Below are positions 51,895-60,899 of a stretch of DNA of 64,000 nt, piece after piece. The stretch spans positions 50,024 to 114,023 of the forward strand of contig NCEM01000004.1 in assembly GCA_002280725.1 (NCBI GenBank). The letters are read 5' to 3'. Each line of letters opens with the position of its first letter. Positions within the stretch are counted from its first letter, which is position 1. The notes below the pieces were generated by a model, which saw only the letters and a list, made by a program, of their open reading frames with translations, had not been told where the DNA came from and did no database searches. Source of the stretch: Alphaproteobacteria bacterium 32-64-14. Its GTDB lineage: Bacteria; Pseudomonadota; Alphaproteobacteria; Caulobacterales; Hyphomonadaceae. Both the position numbers and the translations under genes were made by a program.

Positions 51895-52761
51895 ATGAAA
51901 CCCAAGGCCGAGGCTGGAACATACGCTGCATTGGCCGTCGGACTGGCGGCGCTGGTCGCCTGCGCTGGCGGCGTGGCGCCCGCAGCCCAGACGCCCCCGC
52001 AAACAGCTCCGTCGACGATGGCTGGCGCGACCCCCGCTTCGACCCGTCCCGCAGGCTTCCTGACGCCCGAAATGCTTCCCCACGCCGTGGCGACGATCCC
52101 GCCTGCGCCCAAGGAGGGTGAGGCCCGCAACACGATCGACTGGGAAATCTTCCGCAAGACACGCTCGCTGGAAGGGTCGGACCGCTGGAAGCTGGCGCAG
52201 GCCGACGACAGCTATAGGCCCGCCGACCTGCTGGCTGATTTCTCCTGCTCGGTCGGCGTGTCGCTGACGCCCGAGAATTCGCCGGCGCTGATGCAGATCC
52301 TGGGGCGCACGACGATAGACGCCGGCATGGCGGCAGAATCGGCCAAGCAGCTTTACCGCCGGACGCGGCCGTTCATGCACAATCCGGGAAACATCTGCAT
52401 CGCACGCACGCCGGGGCTGGAAGCCAGTTTCGACTATCCATCGGGTCACGGATCGCTCGGATGGATGGCGGGGCTGGTCGTCTCGCAGCTGGCGCCGGAC
52501 AGGGCGAGCCAGATCCTTGCCCGCGGCAGGGCCTTTGGCGAAAGCCGGGTTGTTTGCGGCCTCCACAACATGAGCGCCATCGAAGCCTCCCGCACCAATG
52601 CCGCCGGCGTGTTCGCCGCCCTGCAGGGGTCGGACGAGTTTCTCGGGGCGATGGCGACTGCGCGCGGGGAAATGAAGGCTGCACGTGCGTCCGGCGCTGT
52701 TCCCGATGCAGCGGCCTGCGCGCGTGAGGCCGAACTGGTGAAGCCGCTCGCGGTCAACTGA
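51895..52761 (+). CDS. PAP2/class A acid phosphatase-like lipoprotein with altered active site
   Basis: A 288-aa protein from the ATG at 51895 with GGGAGGG upstream. A TTG at 51874 is rejected. The signal ends in a lipobox-like LVAC. The class A acid phosphatase motifs are in order: KX6RP (Lys151, Arg158, Pro159), PSGH at 182-185 and SRVVCGLH at 217-224. The aspartate expected three residues after the His is Ala228. The His nucleophile partner network is thus incomplete, so activity may be lost or changed. Location should be periplasmic. Confidence 0.83.
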   Translation: MKPKAEAGTYAALAVGLAALVACAGGVAPAAQTPPQTAPSTMAGATPASTRPAGFLTPEMLPHAVATIPPAPKEGEARNTIDWEIFRKTRSLEGSDRWKLAQADDSYRPADLLADFSCSVGVSLTPENSPALMQILGRTTIDAGMAAESAKQLYRRTRPFMHNPGNICIARTPGLEASFDYPSGHGSLGWMAGLVVSQLAPDRASQILARGRAFGESRVVCGLHNMSAIEASRTNAAGVFAALQGSDEFLGAMATARGEMKAARASGAVPDAAACAREAELVKPLAVN

Positions 52762-52829
52762 CCTGCGAGATTGCGGGCGCGGACAGATCGGGCCAGATAT
52801 GGCCGGGTTCAGCGCCGGGAAGGCCTTTC

Positions 52830-53174
52830 ATGATCAGCTTTCGGATTGGCGCTGCAGCGTCGCTCGTTCTTCTGATGTCTGCCTGCGGTGCCGCGGAGCC
52901 CAAGCCTGCGCCCAGCGTGGAGGCGGCCCGCCTGACCAAGGTGTGCGCGGACGAAGGCGGCGATCCGGCGCTGTGCCAGTGCCAGGGGGTTACCCTGGAT
53001 GACCTGCGCGCCTCGCAGGCCTTCAGCGAAGACGTGTTGCGCGCCTATGTGCTGTCGCAGGAAGGTAATCATGACGCGGCCGACGAGCTGATGGCGAATG
53101 TCTCGCGCCGCGACTTCTTCGAGGGCCTTTCCAGCGTTGGCGCGGCGATGGAAGCGTGCGCCAAGGCGAGCTGA
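52830..53174 (+). CDS. Small cysteine-containing lipoprotein, copy 1
   Basis: A 114-aa protein with a lipoprotein signal (AAASLVLLMSAC). The mature part has four cysteines in the pattern C...(8-9)...C.C...C (TKVCADEGGDPALCQCQG and MEACAKAS). It is paralogous to the next gene, sharing the cysteine layout, the DLRA/LDLI helix region and the length. Paired disulfides in the periplasm are likely. Function is unknown. Confidence 0.72.
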   Translation: MISFRIGAAASLVLLMSACGAAEPKPAPSVEAARLTKVCADEGGDPALCQCQGVTLDDLRASQAFSEDVLRAYVLSQEGNHDAADELMANVSRRDFFEGLSSVGAAMEACAKAS

Positions 53175-53247
53175 GGCCGTATTGTCCCGGCTTGTTGTAA
53201 GGGGCGCGGGCCCGTAGAGAGCGGACGAGACAGGGTCAGGGTTCGCC

Positions 53248-53556
53248 ATGCGGCGTGTGTTTGCGTCTTTCGCTGTGCTGACCGGCCTGCTGGCCGGGTG
53301 CGACGCCGTTGAGGCCAATCGCAAGGCGATCGAGGAATCCTGCCTCGCGAACGGGGATAGCGCCGAAGTCTGCTCCTGCCTCGCGACGGAAACCGCAGAA
53401 CGGGTCGATCCGGCCGTGCTGGACCTGATCGTGATGGGCGCGAAGGGCGAGCCGCGTGAAGCCTCCGAGCGGATCAAGGCGCTTGAGCCGCCGCTGCGGT
53501 CCCAGTTTGCGGTCGAAGTGCCCGCAATCATGGCCGAATGCGGGATGGAGCATTAG
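53248..53556 (+). CDS. Small cysteine-containing lipoprotein, copy 2
   Basis: A 102-aa protein with a lipoprotein signal (VLTGLLAGC). It shares the four-cysteine pattern of the upstream gene (EESCLANGDSAEVCSCLATE and MAECGMEH). The two are 73 bases apart on the same strand, so a tandem duplication followed by divergence is the simplest reading. Function is unknown. It converges on trmL with 3 bases between. Confidence 0.7.
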   Translation: MRRVFASFAVLTGLLAGCDAVEANRKAIEESCLANGDSAEVCSCLATETAERVDPAVLDLIVMGAKGEPREASERIKALEPPLRSQFAVEVPAIMAECGMEH

Positions 53557-53559
53557 GGG

Positions 53560-54042
53560 TCAGATCTGGCCGGGCAGCTGGCCGGTTTGGCGCAGGGCTT
53601 CCCAGAGGGCGATTCCGGCGGCCATCGCCACATTCAGCGACCGGGCGCCTTCCGCGAGCGGAATCGCGATCCGGGCGTCCGCCGCGCTGTGGATATCTTT
53701 CGGAACCCCGGCCGACTCGCGGCCCATCAGCAGGCAGTCGTCCGGCTGGAAGCGGAAGGTATCGATTTTTTCGGCGCCCCGCGTCGTCAGAAGCACGATC
53801 CGGCGGCCTGCGAGCGCGGGGGATTCCCGGAATGCCGCCCAGCCCGCATGGCGCGTCAAAGCCACGTTTTCCCCGTAGTCCATCGCTGTCCGGCGCAGCG
53901 CCCGGTCGGTCAGGGGAAAGCCGCAGGGCTCGATGACGTCGAGTGCGACGCCAAGGCACGCCGCCAGACGGATATTTGCCCCAAGATTCTGGGGGATGTC
54001 CGGTTGAAACAAAGCGAGTCGCACTTTAGACGGGTCCGTCAC
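53560..54042 (-). CDS. trmL: tRNA (cytidine(34)-2'-O)-methyltransferase TrmL
   Basis: A 160-aa SPOUT methyltransferase when started at the GTG at 54042, close to the 157 aa of E. coli TrmL. Motifs are LFQPDIPQNLGANIRLAACL, DYGENVALTRHAGWAAF, LLMGRESAGVP and the knot region IPLAEGARSLNVAMAAGIAL. It methylates the ribose of the wobble base in two tRNA-Leu species. It lies divergently upstream of petA, as in other alphaproteobacteria. The frame is open to 54207, and an upstream ATG would overlap the petA promoter. Confidence 0.92.
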   Translation of the reverse strand: MTDPSKVRLALFQPDIPQNLGANIRLAACLGVALDVIEPCGFPLTDRALRRTAMDYGENVALTRHAGWAAFRESPALAGRRIVLLTTRGAEKIDTFRFQPDDCLLMGRESAGVPKDIHSAADARIAIPLAEGARSLNVAMAAGIALWEALRQTGQLPGQI

Positions 54043-54136
54043 AACTGGGGCAATCTTGCGACACCACGCCACGTGGGGGGTTATCCTTCGCGCGGTCATA
54101 AGGCGTCCAAAGCTCCGGATAGCATGGGAGACTCGT

Positions 54137-54718
54137 GTGTCGGAACACGGTTCCAAGGCCGCAACGGCGAACGCAGAGCACGCCGGAGAAACGCGCCGAG
54201 ATTTCATTCATATCGCCGCTGCATCCGTTGCAGCCGGCGGGGTCGCGGCTGTCGCCTGGCCCTTCATCCAGCAGCTCGGCCCGGCCGCCGACACCAAGGC
54301 AGCCTCAAGCGCCGAGGTTGATGTGAGCAAGGTGCCATTGGGCAGCGAGATCCGCGTCCTGATCGGCGGCATGCCCTTCTTCGTGCGCCACCGCACGCTG
54401 CCCGAGATCAGCCGCGCCGAAGCGGACGACACGCAGCCGCTGCGCGATCCGGCGACCGACGACTCCCGTCTCGTGAAAAAGCCGGATGGAACCTTCAGGA
54501 AGGAAATTCTCGTCACCTCGGGCCTGTGCACCCATCTGGGTTGCGTGCCGGTTGGCCCGGCTCAGGGTTCGGTGGGCGAGTTCGGCGGCTGGTACTGCCC
54601 GTGCCATGGGTCGCACTACGATACGTCGGGACGGATTCGCAAAGGTCCGGCGCCAAAGAATCTGGCGATCCCGAAGTACGAGTACGTCTCTGCCGACATG
54701 ATCAAGATTTCGCTGTAG
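54137..54718 (+). CDS. petA: Ubiquinol-cytochrome c reductase iron-sulfur subunit (Rieske)
   Basis: A 193-aa protein from the GTG at 54137 with GGGAG 6 bases upstream. It has a twin-arginine signal-anchor ([18 protein letters not shown]) and membrane helix, then the Rieske cluster motifs CTHLGC and CPCHGS with their two His ligands. It transfers electrons from ubiquinol to cytochrome c1 in complex III of the inner membrane. It starts the petABC operon. Confidence 0.96.
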   Translation: MSEHGSKAATANAEHAGETRRDFIHIAAASVAAGGVAAVAWPFIQQLGPAADTKAASSAEVDVSKVPLGSEIRVLIGGMPFFVRHRTLPEISRAEADDTQPLRDPATDDSRLVKKPDGTFRKEILVTSGLCTHLGCVPVGPAQGSVGEFGGWYCPCHGSHYDTSGRIRKGPAPKNLAIPKYEYVSADMIKISL

Positions 54719-54737
54719 GGCCGGGGGACAAGGGCGC

Positions 54738-56201
54738 ATGAGCGGACCATCGACCTACGAACCGAAGACCGGTTTCACCAAGTGGCTTGATCAGCGTTTG
54801 CCGATCATCCGCTTCAACCATGACCTCATGGAATTCCCGACCCCGAAGAACCTCAACTACTGGTGGACGTTCGGCGGCATCCTGGCTGTCTGCCTCGTCG
54901 TGCAGATCGTCACGGGCATCGTGCTGGCCATGCACTATGTGGCCTCGACGCAGGATGCCTTCGCGTCGGTCGAGCGCATCATGCGCGATGTCGACTATGG
55001 CTGGCTGATCCGGAACATCCACGCCAACGGCGCCTCGATGTTCTTCCTTGCCGTCTACGTCCACATGTTCCGCGGTCTCTATTACGGTTCATACAAGGCC
55101 CCGCGTGAGGTGATCTGGATCCTCGGCGTCGTGATCTACCTGTTGATGATGGCGACCGCGTTCATGGGCTACGTGCTGCCCTGGGGCCAGATGTCGTTCC
55201 ACGGTTCGGCCGTTATCACCAACCTGATCGGCGCGATCCCGCTGGTCGGCCCGGTGATCAAGACCTACCTGATGGGAGGCCCCGCGATCGGCGACCCGAC
55301 GCTCAACCGCTTCTTCTCTCTTCACTACCTGCTGCCGTTCGTGATCGCGGGCATCGTCGCCCTGCACATCTGGGCGCTGCACGTGCCGGGCAACAACAAC
55401 CCGACCGGCGTTTCGGTGAAGGACGTCAAGAAAGACACGCTCCCGTTCCACCCGTACTACACGGTGAAGGACGGCTTCGCGATCCTCGTGTTCTTCATGC
55501 TGTTCGCGTTCTTCGTGTTCTTCGCGCCCAACGCGCTCGGCCACGCCGACAACGCGATCGAGGCCAACCCGTTGCAGACCCCGGCGCACATCGTGCCGGA
55601 ATGGTACCTGCTGCCGTTCTACGCGATCCTGCGCGCCATCACGTTCGACATCGGCCCGATCGAAGCCAAGCTGCTCGGCGTCATCGCGATGTTCGGCTCC
55701 ATCGGCATCCTGTTCGTGGTGCCGTGGCTCGACACGTCGAAAGTGCGCTCGATGCGCTATCGCCCGATCGCGAAACAGCTGTTCGTGCTGTTCGTCGTCG
55801 CCAGCATCGGCCTCGGCTTCTGCGGCGCCAACGATCCGGACAAGTTCGTGTTCAAGTACGGCCCGGACAAGCTGGCGCTCGTCTACACCGAGGGCGGCAC
55901 GACCGAGCCGAAGCGCGTGATCTTCGACGACTACGCGACCGCCGTCAGCGAACAGGGCAAGCTGGCCGAGTCCGTCCGCGCCAAGAGCGCGATCGAGATC
56001 CACCCGGAAGGCTTCAAGTGGCTGTGGCTGTCGCAGATCCTGGGCGCGTACTATTTCCTGTACTTCCTGGTGTTCATGCCGCTGCTCGGCATCATCGAGA
56101 AGCCCAAGGCGCGTCCGCCGTCGATCGCTGAAAGCGTTCGCAGGAAGCACGGTTCGCCGGCGCCTGCCGCCGTGAACCCGGCTCCTCAGGCTGCGGAATA
56201 G
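54738..56201 (+). CDS. petB: Cytochrome b of the bc1 complex
   Basis: A 487-aa protein with eight transmembrane helices. Heme ligands are His95, His109, His196 and His210, and the quinol-oxidation motif is PEWY at 287-290. It is about 60-70 residues longer than usual alphaproteobacterial cytochrome b. The extra residues are mainly about 365-425, a charged segment between helices VII and VIII ([20 protein letters not shown]), and a Pro/Ala tail. It lies 19 bases after petA. Confidence 0.96.
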   Translation: MSGPSTYEPKTGFTKWLDQRLPIIRFNHDLMEFPTPKNLNYWWTFGGILAVCLVVQIVTGIVLAMHYVASTQDAFASVERIMRDVDYGWLIRNIHANGASMFFLAVYVHMFRGLYYGSYKAPREVIWILGVVIYLLMMATAFMGYVLPWGQMSFHGSAVITNLIGAIPLVGPVIKTYLMGGPAIGDPTLNRFFSLHYLLPFVIAGIVALHIWALHVPGNNNPTGVSVKDVKKDTLPFHPYYTVKDGFAILVFFMLFAFFVFFAPNALGHADNAIEANPLQTPAHIVPEWYLLPFYAILRAITFDIGPIEAKLLGVIAMFGSIGILFVVPWLDTSKVRSMRYRPIAKQLFVLFVVASIGLGFCGANDPDKFVFKYGPDKLALVYTEGGTTEPKRVIFDDYATAVSEQGKLAESVRAKSAIEIHPEGFKWLWLSQILGAYYFLYFLVFMPLLGIIEKPKARPPSIAESVRRKHGSPAPAAVNPAPQAAE

Positions 56202-56211
56202 GGAGAGAGAC

Positions 56212-57315
56212 ATGCGTTCCGCCAAACTCGCCCTTTCCGGTTTTGCCATCCTCGCGATCGCCGCTATCGGCGCCGCGGCGCTGGCCCAGCCGCCCGCAAC
56301 GCCTCCGGCAGCGACGCCGCCGGCTGTGGAGCAACCAGCAACGCTGCCGGCAGATACGCCTGTGCCTGCGCTTGAAGCTCCCGTTGTTGCGCCGGCGCCT
56401 GCCGTCGCGCCTGCGCAACCTCCCGCCGCGGACATTCACGCCGCCGCAGAGCTTGGTGGCGAACATGCTGCCGCCGGCGACCGTCACGAGTTGACGCCGA
56501 AGGGCGGCTGGAAGCACGATGGCTATTTCGGTACATTCGACGTCAACGCGATGCAGCGCGGCTTCAAGGTCTACAAGGCGGTCTGCTCGACCTGCCACGG
56601 CATGAAGCTGCTGTCGTTCCGCAACCTCGGCGATGTCGGCGGTCCGTTCTACGACGCGCGCTATCCCAACCCGAACGACAACCCTGTCGTGAAGAAGCTG
56701 GCGAGCGAGTTCTCGGTCACGAAAGTGGACCCGGATTCGGGTGGCATGGTTTCGGTGCCCGGCATGCCGGCCGACCGTTTCCCCTCGCCGTATCCCAACG
56801 CCATCGCGGCCTCGGTCGCCAATGGCGGTGCGGTGCCGCCGGACCTGTCGGTCATCGTGAAGGCGCGCAATGGCGGAGCAGGCTACATCTACTCGCTGCT
56901 GCAAGGCTTCGTGGCGCCGCCGGCCGGCCTCAACGTTTCGCCGGGCCAGCACTACAACGCCTATTTCCACGGCGACACGGCTAGCCAGTGGGTTGGCAAG
57001 GACCCGCGCAACAAGCCGCCGGGCGGCTTCCTTGCGATGGCGCCGCCGCTGGTGAACCTGGACATCCGCCTGCGTCGCGATTGCGTCGAAGGCGCCCAGG
57101 GCGGCGCGGCCTGCAACCAGGACACGTTCGACGACGGCAAGCCGACGACGATCGAGCAACAGGCGCACGACGTGGCCGTGTTCCTCGCCTGGGCCAGCGA
57201 TCCCCGCACCGAGGCGCGCAAGCAGCTCGGCGCGGCGGTGATCCCGTTCCTCTTCCTGCTCTCGATCCTGGTGTTCCTGTCCTATCGCCGCATCTGGCGG
57301 AACGTCGAACACTAG
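56212..57315 (+). CDS. petC: Cytochrome c1 of the bc1 complex
   Basis: A 367-aa protein with GGGAGAGA before the ATG. A signal peptide is followed by a long Ala/Pro-rich stretch (27-75), unusual for the subunit. The single heme site is CSTCH at 125-129, with conserved flanks YKAVCSTCHGMKLLSFRNLG. A C-terminal anchor helix (AAVIPFLFLLSILVFLSYRR) fixes it to the inner membrane. It passes electrons to cytochrome c. It lies 10 bases after petB, ending the operon. Confidence 0.96.
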   Translation: MRSAKLALSGFAILAIAAIGAAALAQPPATPPAATPPAVEQPATLPADTPVPALEAPVVAPAPAVAPAQPPAADIHAAAELGGEHAAAGDRHELTPKGGWKHDGYFGTFDVNAMQRGFKVYKAVCSTCHGMKLLSFRNLGDVGGPFYDARYPNPNDNPVVKKLASEFSVTKVDPDSGGMVSVPGMPADRFPSPYPNAIAASVANGGAVPPDLSVIVKARNGGAGYIYSLLQGFVAPPAGLNVSPGQHYNAYFHGDTASQWVGKDPRNKPPGGFLAMAPPLVNLDIRLRRDCVEGAQGGAACNQDTFDDGKPTTIEQQAHDVAVFLAWASDPRTEARKQLGAAVIPFLFLLSILVFLSYRRIWRNVEH

Positions 57316-57414
57316 ACATCTGATGCCTGATTGCGAGCGCGCGGCTTCGGCGGCGCGTTTCGCGTGTCTGGCGCTCCCCACTCACGTTGCCCGAGATACG
57401 CCGCAAGGCGTATG

Positions 57415-57462
57415 CCGGGATCCGCACTGTCCTTCGGGGCTGTTGGACATGGCGGATCCCGG
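57415..57462. repeat. Inverted repeat with 11-bp arms
   Basis: The perfect arms CCGGGATCCGC (57415-57425) and GCGGATCCCGG (57452-57462) flank 26 bases in the gap between petC and the GNAT gene. A smaller palindrome (ACGCCGCAAGGCGT) abuts the left arm. The unit looks like another dispersed palindromic repeat, and it may also end petABC transcription. Confidence 0.65.
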
Positions 57463-57485
57463 ATCGGGGGCACGGAGAGCGAACG

Positions 57486-57983
57486 ATGATCCTTCCATCC
57501 GGATTTGAACTTCGGATCGCTGACTACAGCGACGCCGCCATGCTGCGCGATGTAATGCTGCGCTGCTGGACAGGGACGGTGGCTGCGAACTCAAGCGCGT
57601 ATACCGAAACAGATGAAGGCATTGCGCGCGAGTTCGACCAGGGCGGCGCGGTGCTGCTGATGCGGGGCGCCGAGGCTGTCGGCGCAGGACGGTTTCATCC
57701 CGTGCCGGGGCCGGCGGGCGACATGCGCCCGTGGGCCGAGATCAAGCGCGTGGGCGTGCTGAAGGAACTGCGCAAGCTCGGGCTTGGCGCGCCGCTGATT
57801 GCGATGCTGGAGACTGAGGTGCGGTCGCGTGGAAGCGCGGGCGTGCAGATCGGCGTGCGGGAAGACCAGCCGCGGCTGACGCGGTTCTGGGAAGGGCTCG
57901 GCTACGGAATCGCGACTGACGTGAAGCTGCACACGGTGAACCCGCTGACGCCGCCGCCGGTGACACTGAGGAAGTGGTTCTGA
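57486..57983 (+). CDS. GNAT family N-acetyltransferase
   Basis: A 165-aa protein from the ATG at 57486 with GGAGAG 7 bases upstream; the frame is open from 57387 but that part overlaps the repeat. The acetyl-CoA site is seen as KRVGVLKELRKLGLGAPLIA (the R/Q-x-x-G-x-G/A region) and GVQIGVREDQPRLTRFWEGL. The acceptor cannot be predicted. Confidence 0.86.
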   Translation: MILPSGFELRIADYSDAAMLRDVMLRCWTGTVAANSSAYTETDEGIAREFDQGGAVLLMRGAEAVGAGRFHPVPGPAGDMRPWAEIKRVGVLKELRKLGLGAPLIAMLETEVRSRGSAGVQIGVREDQPRLTRFWEGLGYGIATDVKLHTVNPLTPPPVTLRKWF

Positions 57984-58628
57984 CACTCTGGACCGCCGGG
58001 CCCCCGCCCGGCAGCTGCCGGCCGCATGATCTGTAGTCGCTGCGTTGCAGCGAATGCCGGGCGGGGGCCCGGCGATCCAGAGAGAAGCACGAAAATCTCC
58101 AAGACGCCCTTTGCATCTGGAGGTTTGCTGTCTTTCGGCCTCCAAGTGGAGGGCTGAGGGCGCGGACGAACCGCGTAGCGCGTAGTCTTTAGTCCGAAGG
58201 TGTGCGGATCGGCGCCGCGCCCCCGCAGATCGATTTATCGCCGGCCAGCGGGAGGACATCTGCTGCCTTTCCCGTCGTTGAAGCGCCGGCGGCGTGTGGG
58301 GTCTCAGGCTTGCGCCATTGGTCTCATGCTCACGCTCGTCTGCCCGCGATCGCGCTGTGGACAGTGATCAGCTTACCCTCCGTGCGACCGCGTTGAGGGG
58401 AGTATGCGCCTGGTTTGGCAGGGGCCGGATTGATTGTGTGTTTCCGACAGGGGGATTTGCGTAGGCGTTTGAAAGTGCTGGCGAAGAATTTTCTCCGCCA
58501 TATTTCATTCGGCCGAATCTGGCGTGCTGAGACGCAAGCCCACTGCCGCTCATCCAAGCTGGCCCTGATGTGCGCATGGCGTAGAGTGGCATTTGCTTGG
58601 GCGGGATCGCTCGCCATATGGAAACAGC
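57984..58628. other. Gene-poor stretch before mtnP
   Basis: About 645 bases without a supportable gene. The first 100 bases hold a large palindromic repeat (listed separately). The remainder, 58083-58628, shows no further repeat or coding signal in either strand beyond short shadow frames, and should contain the mtnP promoter. Confidence 0.6.
57986..58082. repeat. Large imperfect inverted repeat, 28-bp arms
   Basis: The arms at 57986-58013 and 58055-58082 match as reverse complements at 27 of 28 positions, around a 41-base centre. The core CCGGGCCCCCGCCCGG is extremely GC-rich and would form a very stable hairpin. It starts 3 bases after the GNAT stop and is probably a dispersed repeat rather than a simple terminator. 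Confidence 0.85.
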
Positions 58629-59507
58629 ATGACCAAGTGGACGCTCGGCATCATTGGCGGGTCGGGGCTGTATCAGGTTCCCGGCATCGAGGGCGGACGG
58701 TGGGAGACTGTGACGTCGCCTTGGGGCGTGCCGTCGGATCAGGTGTTCCGGGGAAAGCTGCACGGGGTCGATGTCGTGTTCCTGCCGCGTCATGGGCGCG
58801 GGCACAGGCTGGGGCCGAGCCAGCTGAACTATCGCGCCAATATCGACGTGCTGAAGCGTGCGGGCTGCACCGATGTGTTGTCGCTGTCGGCGTGCGGGTC
58901 GCTGAAGGAAGCGTATGCGCCGGGCGATTTCGTGATCGTCGACCAGTTCATCGACCGGACGTTTGCGCGCGAGAAGAGTTTCTTTGGCGAGGGCGTCGTC
59001 GCGCACGTGTCGATGGCGTATCCGGTGTCGTCGCGGTTGGCGGGATTTGCGGCGGAAGAATCCGCAGCGCTGGGCGTTAGAACGCATCGCGGCGGAACCT
59101 ACCTTGCGATGGAGGGGCCGCAGTTTTCCTCGCGGGCGGAATCGACGCTCTACAGGTCATGGGATTGCGACGTGATCGGGATGACCAACATGCCCGAGGC
59201 CAAGCTCGCCCGCGAAGCGGAGCTGCCTTACGCGACGGTCGCGATGGTGACCGATTACGATTGCTGGCGCGAGGAGGTGGGGGCCGTTTCCGTCACGGAC
59301 GTACTGAAGGTGCTGCACCACAATGCCGAGCGGGCCAGCGCGCTGGTGGGGCGCGTCGCGGCGCGCATGGCGGCCGGACCACGCAGCGCGGACCCGGATG
59401 GCATCGACACATGCCTCGACCATGCGATCATCACAGCGCCGCAGCATCGCGATTCCGTTATGCTGGCGCGGCTCGATGCTGTCGCCGGACGGGTGTTAAG
59501 GACTTGA
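58629..59507 (+). CDS. mtnP: S-methyl-5'-thioadenosine phosphorylase
   Basis: A 292-aa purine nucleoside phosphorylase-family enzyme. It shows IIGGSGLY, the phosphate-binding FLPRHGRGHRLGPSQLNYRAN, LSACGSLKEAYAPGDFVIVD, RGGTYLAMEGPQFSSRAES, and the substrate region IGMTNMPEAKLAREAELPYA with VTDYDCW. It splits methylthioadenosine from polyamine or homoserine-lactone synthesis into adenine and methylthioribose-1-phosphate. In rhizobia a similar gene follows petABC. Confidence 0.95.
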   Translation: MTKWTLGIIGGSGLYQVPGIEGGRWETVTSPWGVPSDQVFRGKLHGVDVVFLPRHGRGHRLGPSQLNYRANIDVLKRAGCTDVLSLSACGSLKEAYAPGDFVIVDQFIDRTFAREKSFFGEGVVAHVSMAYPVSSRLAGFAAEESAALGVRTHRGGTYLAMEGPQFSSRAESTLYRSWDCDVIGMTNMPEAKLAREAELPYATVAMVTDYDCWREEVGAVSVTDVLKVLHHNAERASALVGRVAARMAAGPRSADPDGIDTCLDHAIITAPQHRDSVMLARLDAVAGRVLRT

Positions 59508-59589
59508 CGGAACTTGGCTTATCGGCCGACATCTCATCTGCTTCTGGGCCATCCGCTTACGGGCCAGCCGCGGGCGGGAACGGACGTTT

Positions 59590-60237
59590 ATGATCCCTGA
59601 CAACTTCCTGTTGTTCATGGTGCTGACCATGTTCGTCAGCCTCGCGCCGGGGCCGAACGTGATGTTCATCATGTCGCAAGCGGCGCTGCGCGGGCATCGC
59701 GCCGGCATCATGGCCGGGTTCGGCATCCAGCTTGCCAACCTCGTCTACTTCGCGCTGACGGCGCTGGGCCTTGGCGTGCTGATGCAGACGTCGGAGCTGG
59801 CGTTTTTCGTGGTGAAGTGGGCAGGGGCGGCGTGCCTGGCCTTCTTTGGCGCGGCTGCGATCTATCGGTCGTTTCGCGGTGAGCCGCCGTTGGTCGAGGC
59901 GGGGCAGCCATCGCCCGTGATGGCCGTGGGGCGCGGGGCCTTTCTTGACGGGCTGATGATCGGGTTCGGCAATCCGAAAACGATCTTCTGGTTCATGGTG
60001 TTCCTGCCGCAGTTCATCAACGCGCAGGGCAATGTGCTGACGCAGACGCTGGCGCTGGGCACGGTGGGCGCGCTGATCGATCTTGGCGTGCAGTGGCTCT
60101 ACACCCACCTTGGTGGGCGGTTGTCGCGCTTCCTCGGCAACCCCAGCATCCGCAAATGGTTCGAGCGGGGCGTGGGCGTTGTCTTCCTCAGTCTTGCCAT
60201 TCTCGTGGTCTTCACGTTCAAGCAGGGCGCGCACTAG
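59590..60237 (+). CDS. LysE/RhtB family amino-acid exporter
   Basis: A 215-aa protein with five to six membrane helices. The opening FLLFMVLTMFVSLAPGPNVM and GHRAGIMAGFGIQLANLVYF, and later FLDGLMIGFGNPKTIFWFMV, are the conserved LysE/RhtB motifs. It probably exports threonine, homoserine lactone or a related compound. It lies 14 bases before a GST gene. Confidence 0.92.
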   Translation: MIPDNFLLFMVLTMFVSLAPGPNVMFIMSQAALRGHRAGIMAGFGIQLANLVYFALTALGLGVLMQTSELAFFVVKWAGAACLAFFGAAAIYRSFRGEPPLVEAGQPSPVMAVGRGAFLDGLMIGFGNPKTIFWFMVFLPQFINAQGNVLTQTLALGTVGALIDLGVQWLYTHLGGRLSRFLGNPSIRKWFERGVGVVFLSLAILVVFTFKQGAH

Positions 60238-60251
60238 TTCGGGGAGTCGCC

Positions 60252-60899
60252 ATGTCGAAGCCGCGCCTGCACATCGGGGACTTCAACTACTCCTCATGGT
60301 CGATGCGGCCGTGGCTGGCGCTGCGCCATGCGGGCGTCGACTTCGAGGAGGTGATGCACGCGCTTCCCGAGACGGGCGGCAAGCCGGTGTTCGGCGCGAT
60401 CTCTCCCAATGCGCGCGTGCCGGCGCTGGACCTTGGCGACGGCGTCGTGGTGGCCGAGAGCCTTGCGATCTGCGAGTGGGCGGCCGAGCAGGCGCCGGCG
60501 ATCTGGCCGAAGGATGCAAACGCCCGGGCGCTGGCGCGGGCGGCGGCGGCCATCATGCATTCGAGCTTTCCCAACCTGCGCAACGATGCGCCGATGAACA
60601 TCAAGCGCCGCACCGATGCGGGGCGGATGACGGCGGATGGGCTCAGCGATGCGGCCAAGGTCGATGCGCTGTGGAGCGAGTGGCTGAAGCGGTCGGGCGG
60701 GCCGTTCCTGTTTGGCGCGTGGTCGATTGCGGATGCGATGTACGCGCCTGTGGTGACGCGGTTTGTGACGTACGCGATCCCGCGCTCAGCGGCGGCGCAG
60801 GGCTATATCGACCGCATGTGGGCCGACCCGCATTTTGCCGCCTGGGTTCGCGGCGCGGACGCTGAAACGCGGACGCTGCCGCGATCGGATCAGGCCTAG
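60252..60899 (+). CDS. Glutathione S-transferase
   Basis: A 215-aa GST from the ATG at 60252 with GGGGAG upstream; the frame is open earlier but overlaps the LysE gene. The first half reads LHIGDFNYSSWSMRPWLALR, with Ser in the catalytic SSWS, then PNARVPALDLGDGVVVAESL. The second half includes FGAWSIADAMYAPVVTR. It resembles the YfcF/maleylacetoacetate-isomerase-related branch. Its stop overlaps the convergent M16 stop in CTAG. Confidence 0.9.
   Translation: MSKPRLHIGDFNYSSWSMRPWLALRHAGVDFEEVMHALPETGGKPVFGAISPNARVPALDLGDGVVVAESLAICEWAAEQAPAIWPKDANARALARAAAAIMHSSFPNLRNDAPMNIKRRTDAGRMTADGLSDAAKVDALWSEWLKRSGGPFLFGAWSIADAMYAPVVTRFVTYAIPRSAAAQGYIDRMWADPHFAAWVRGADAETRTLPRSDQA

Noticed and set aside
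54056..54090. TTGCGA...TATCCT promoter for petA
   Set aside because: The spacer is 20 bases and both hexamers are weak, so it was not listed as a promoter.
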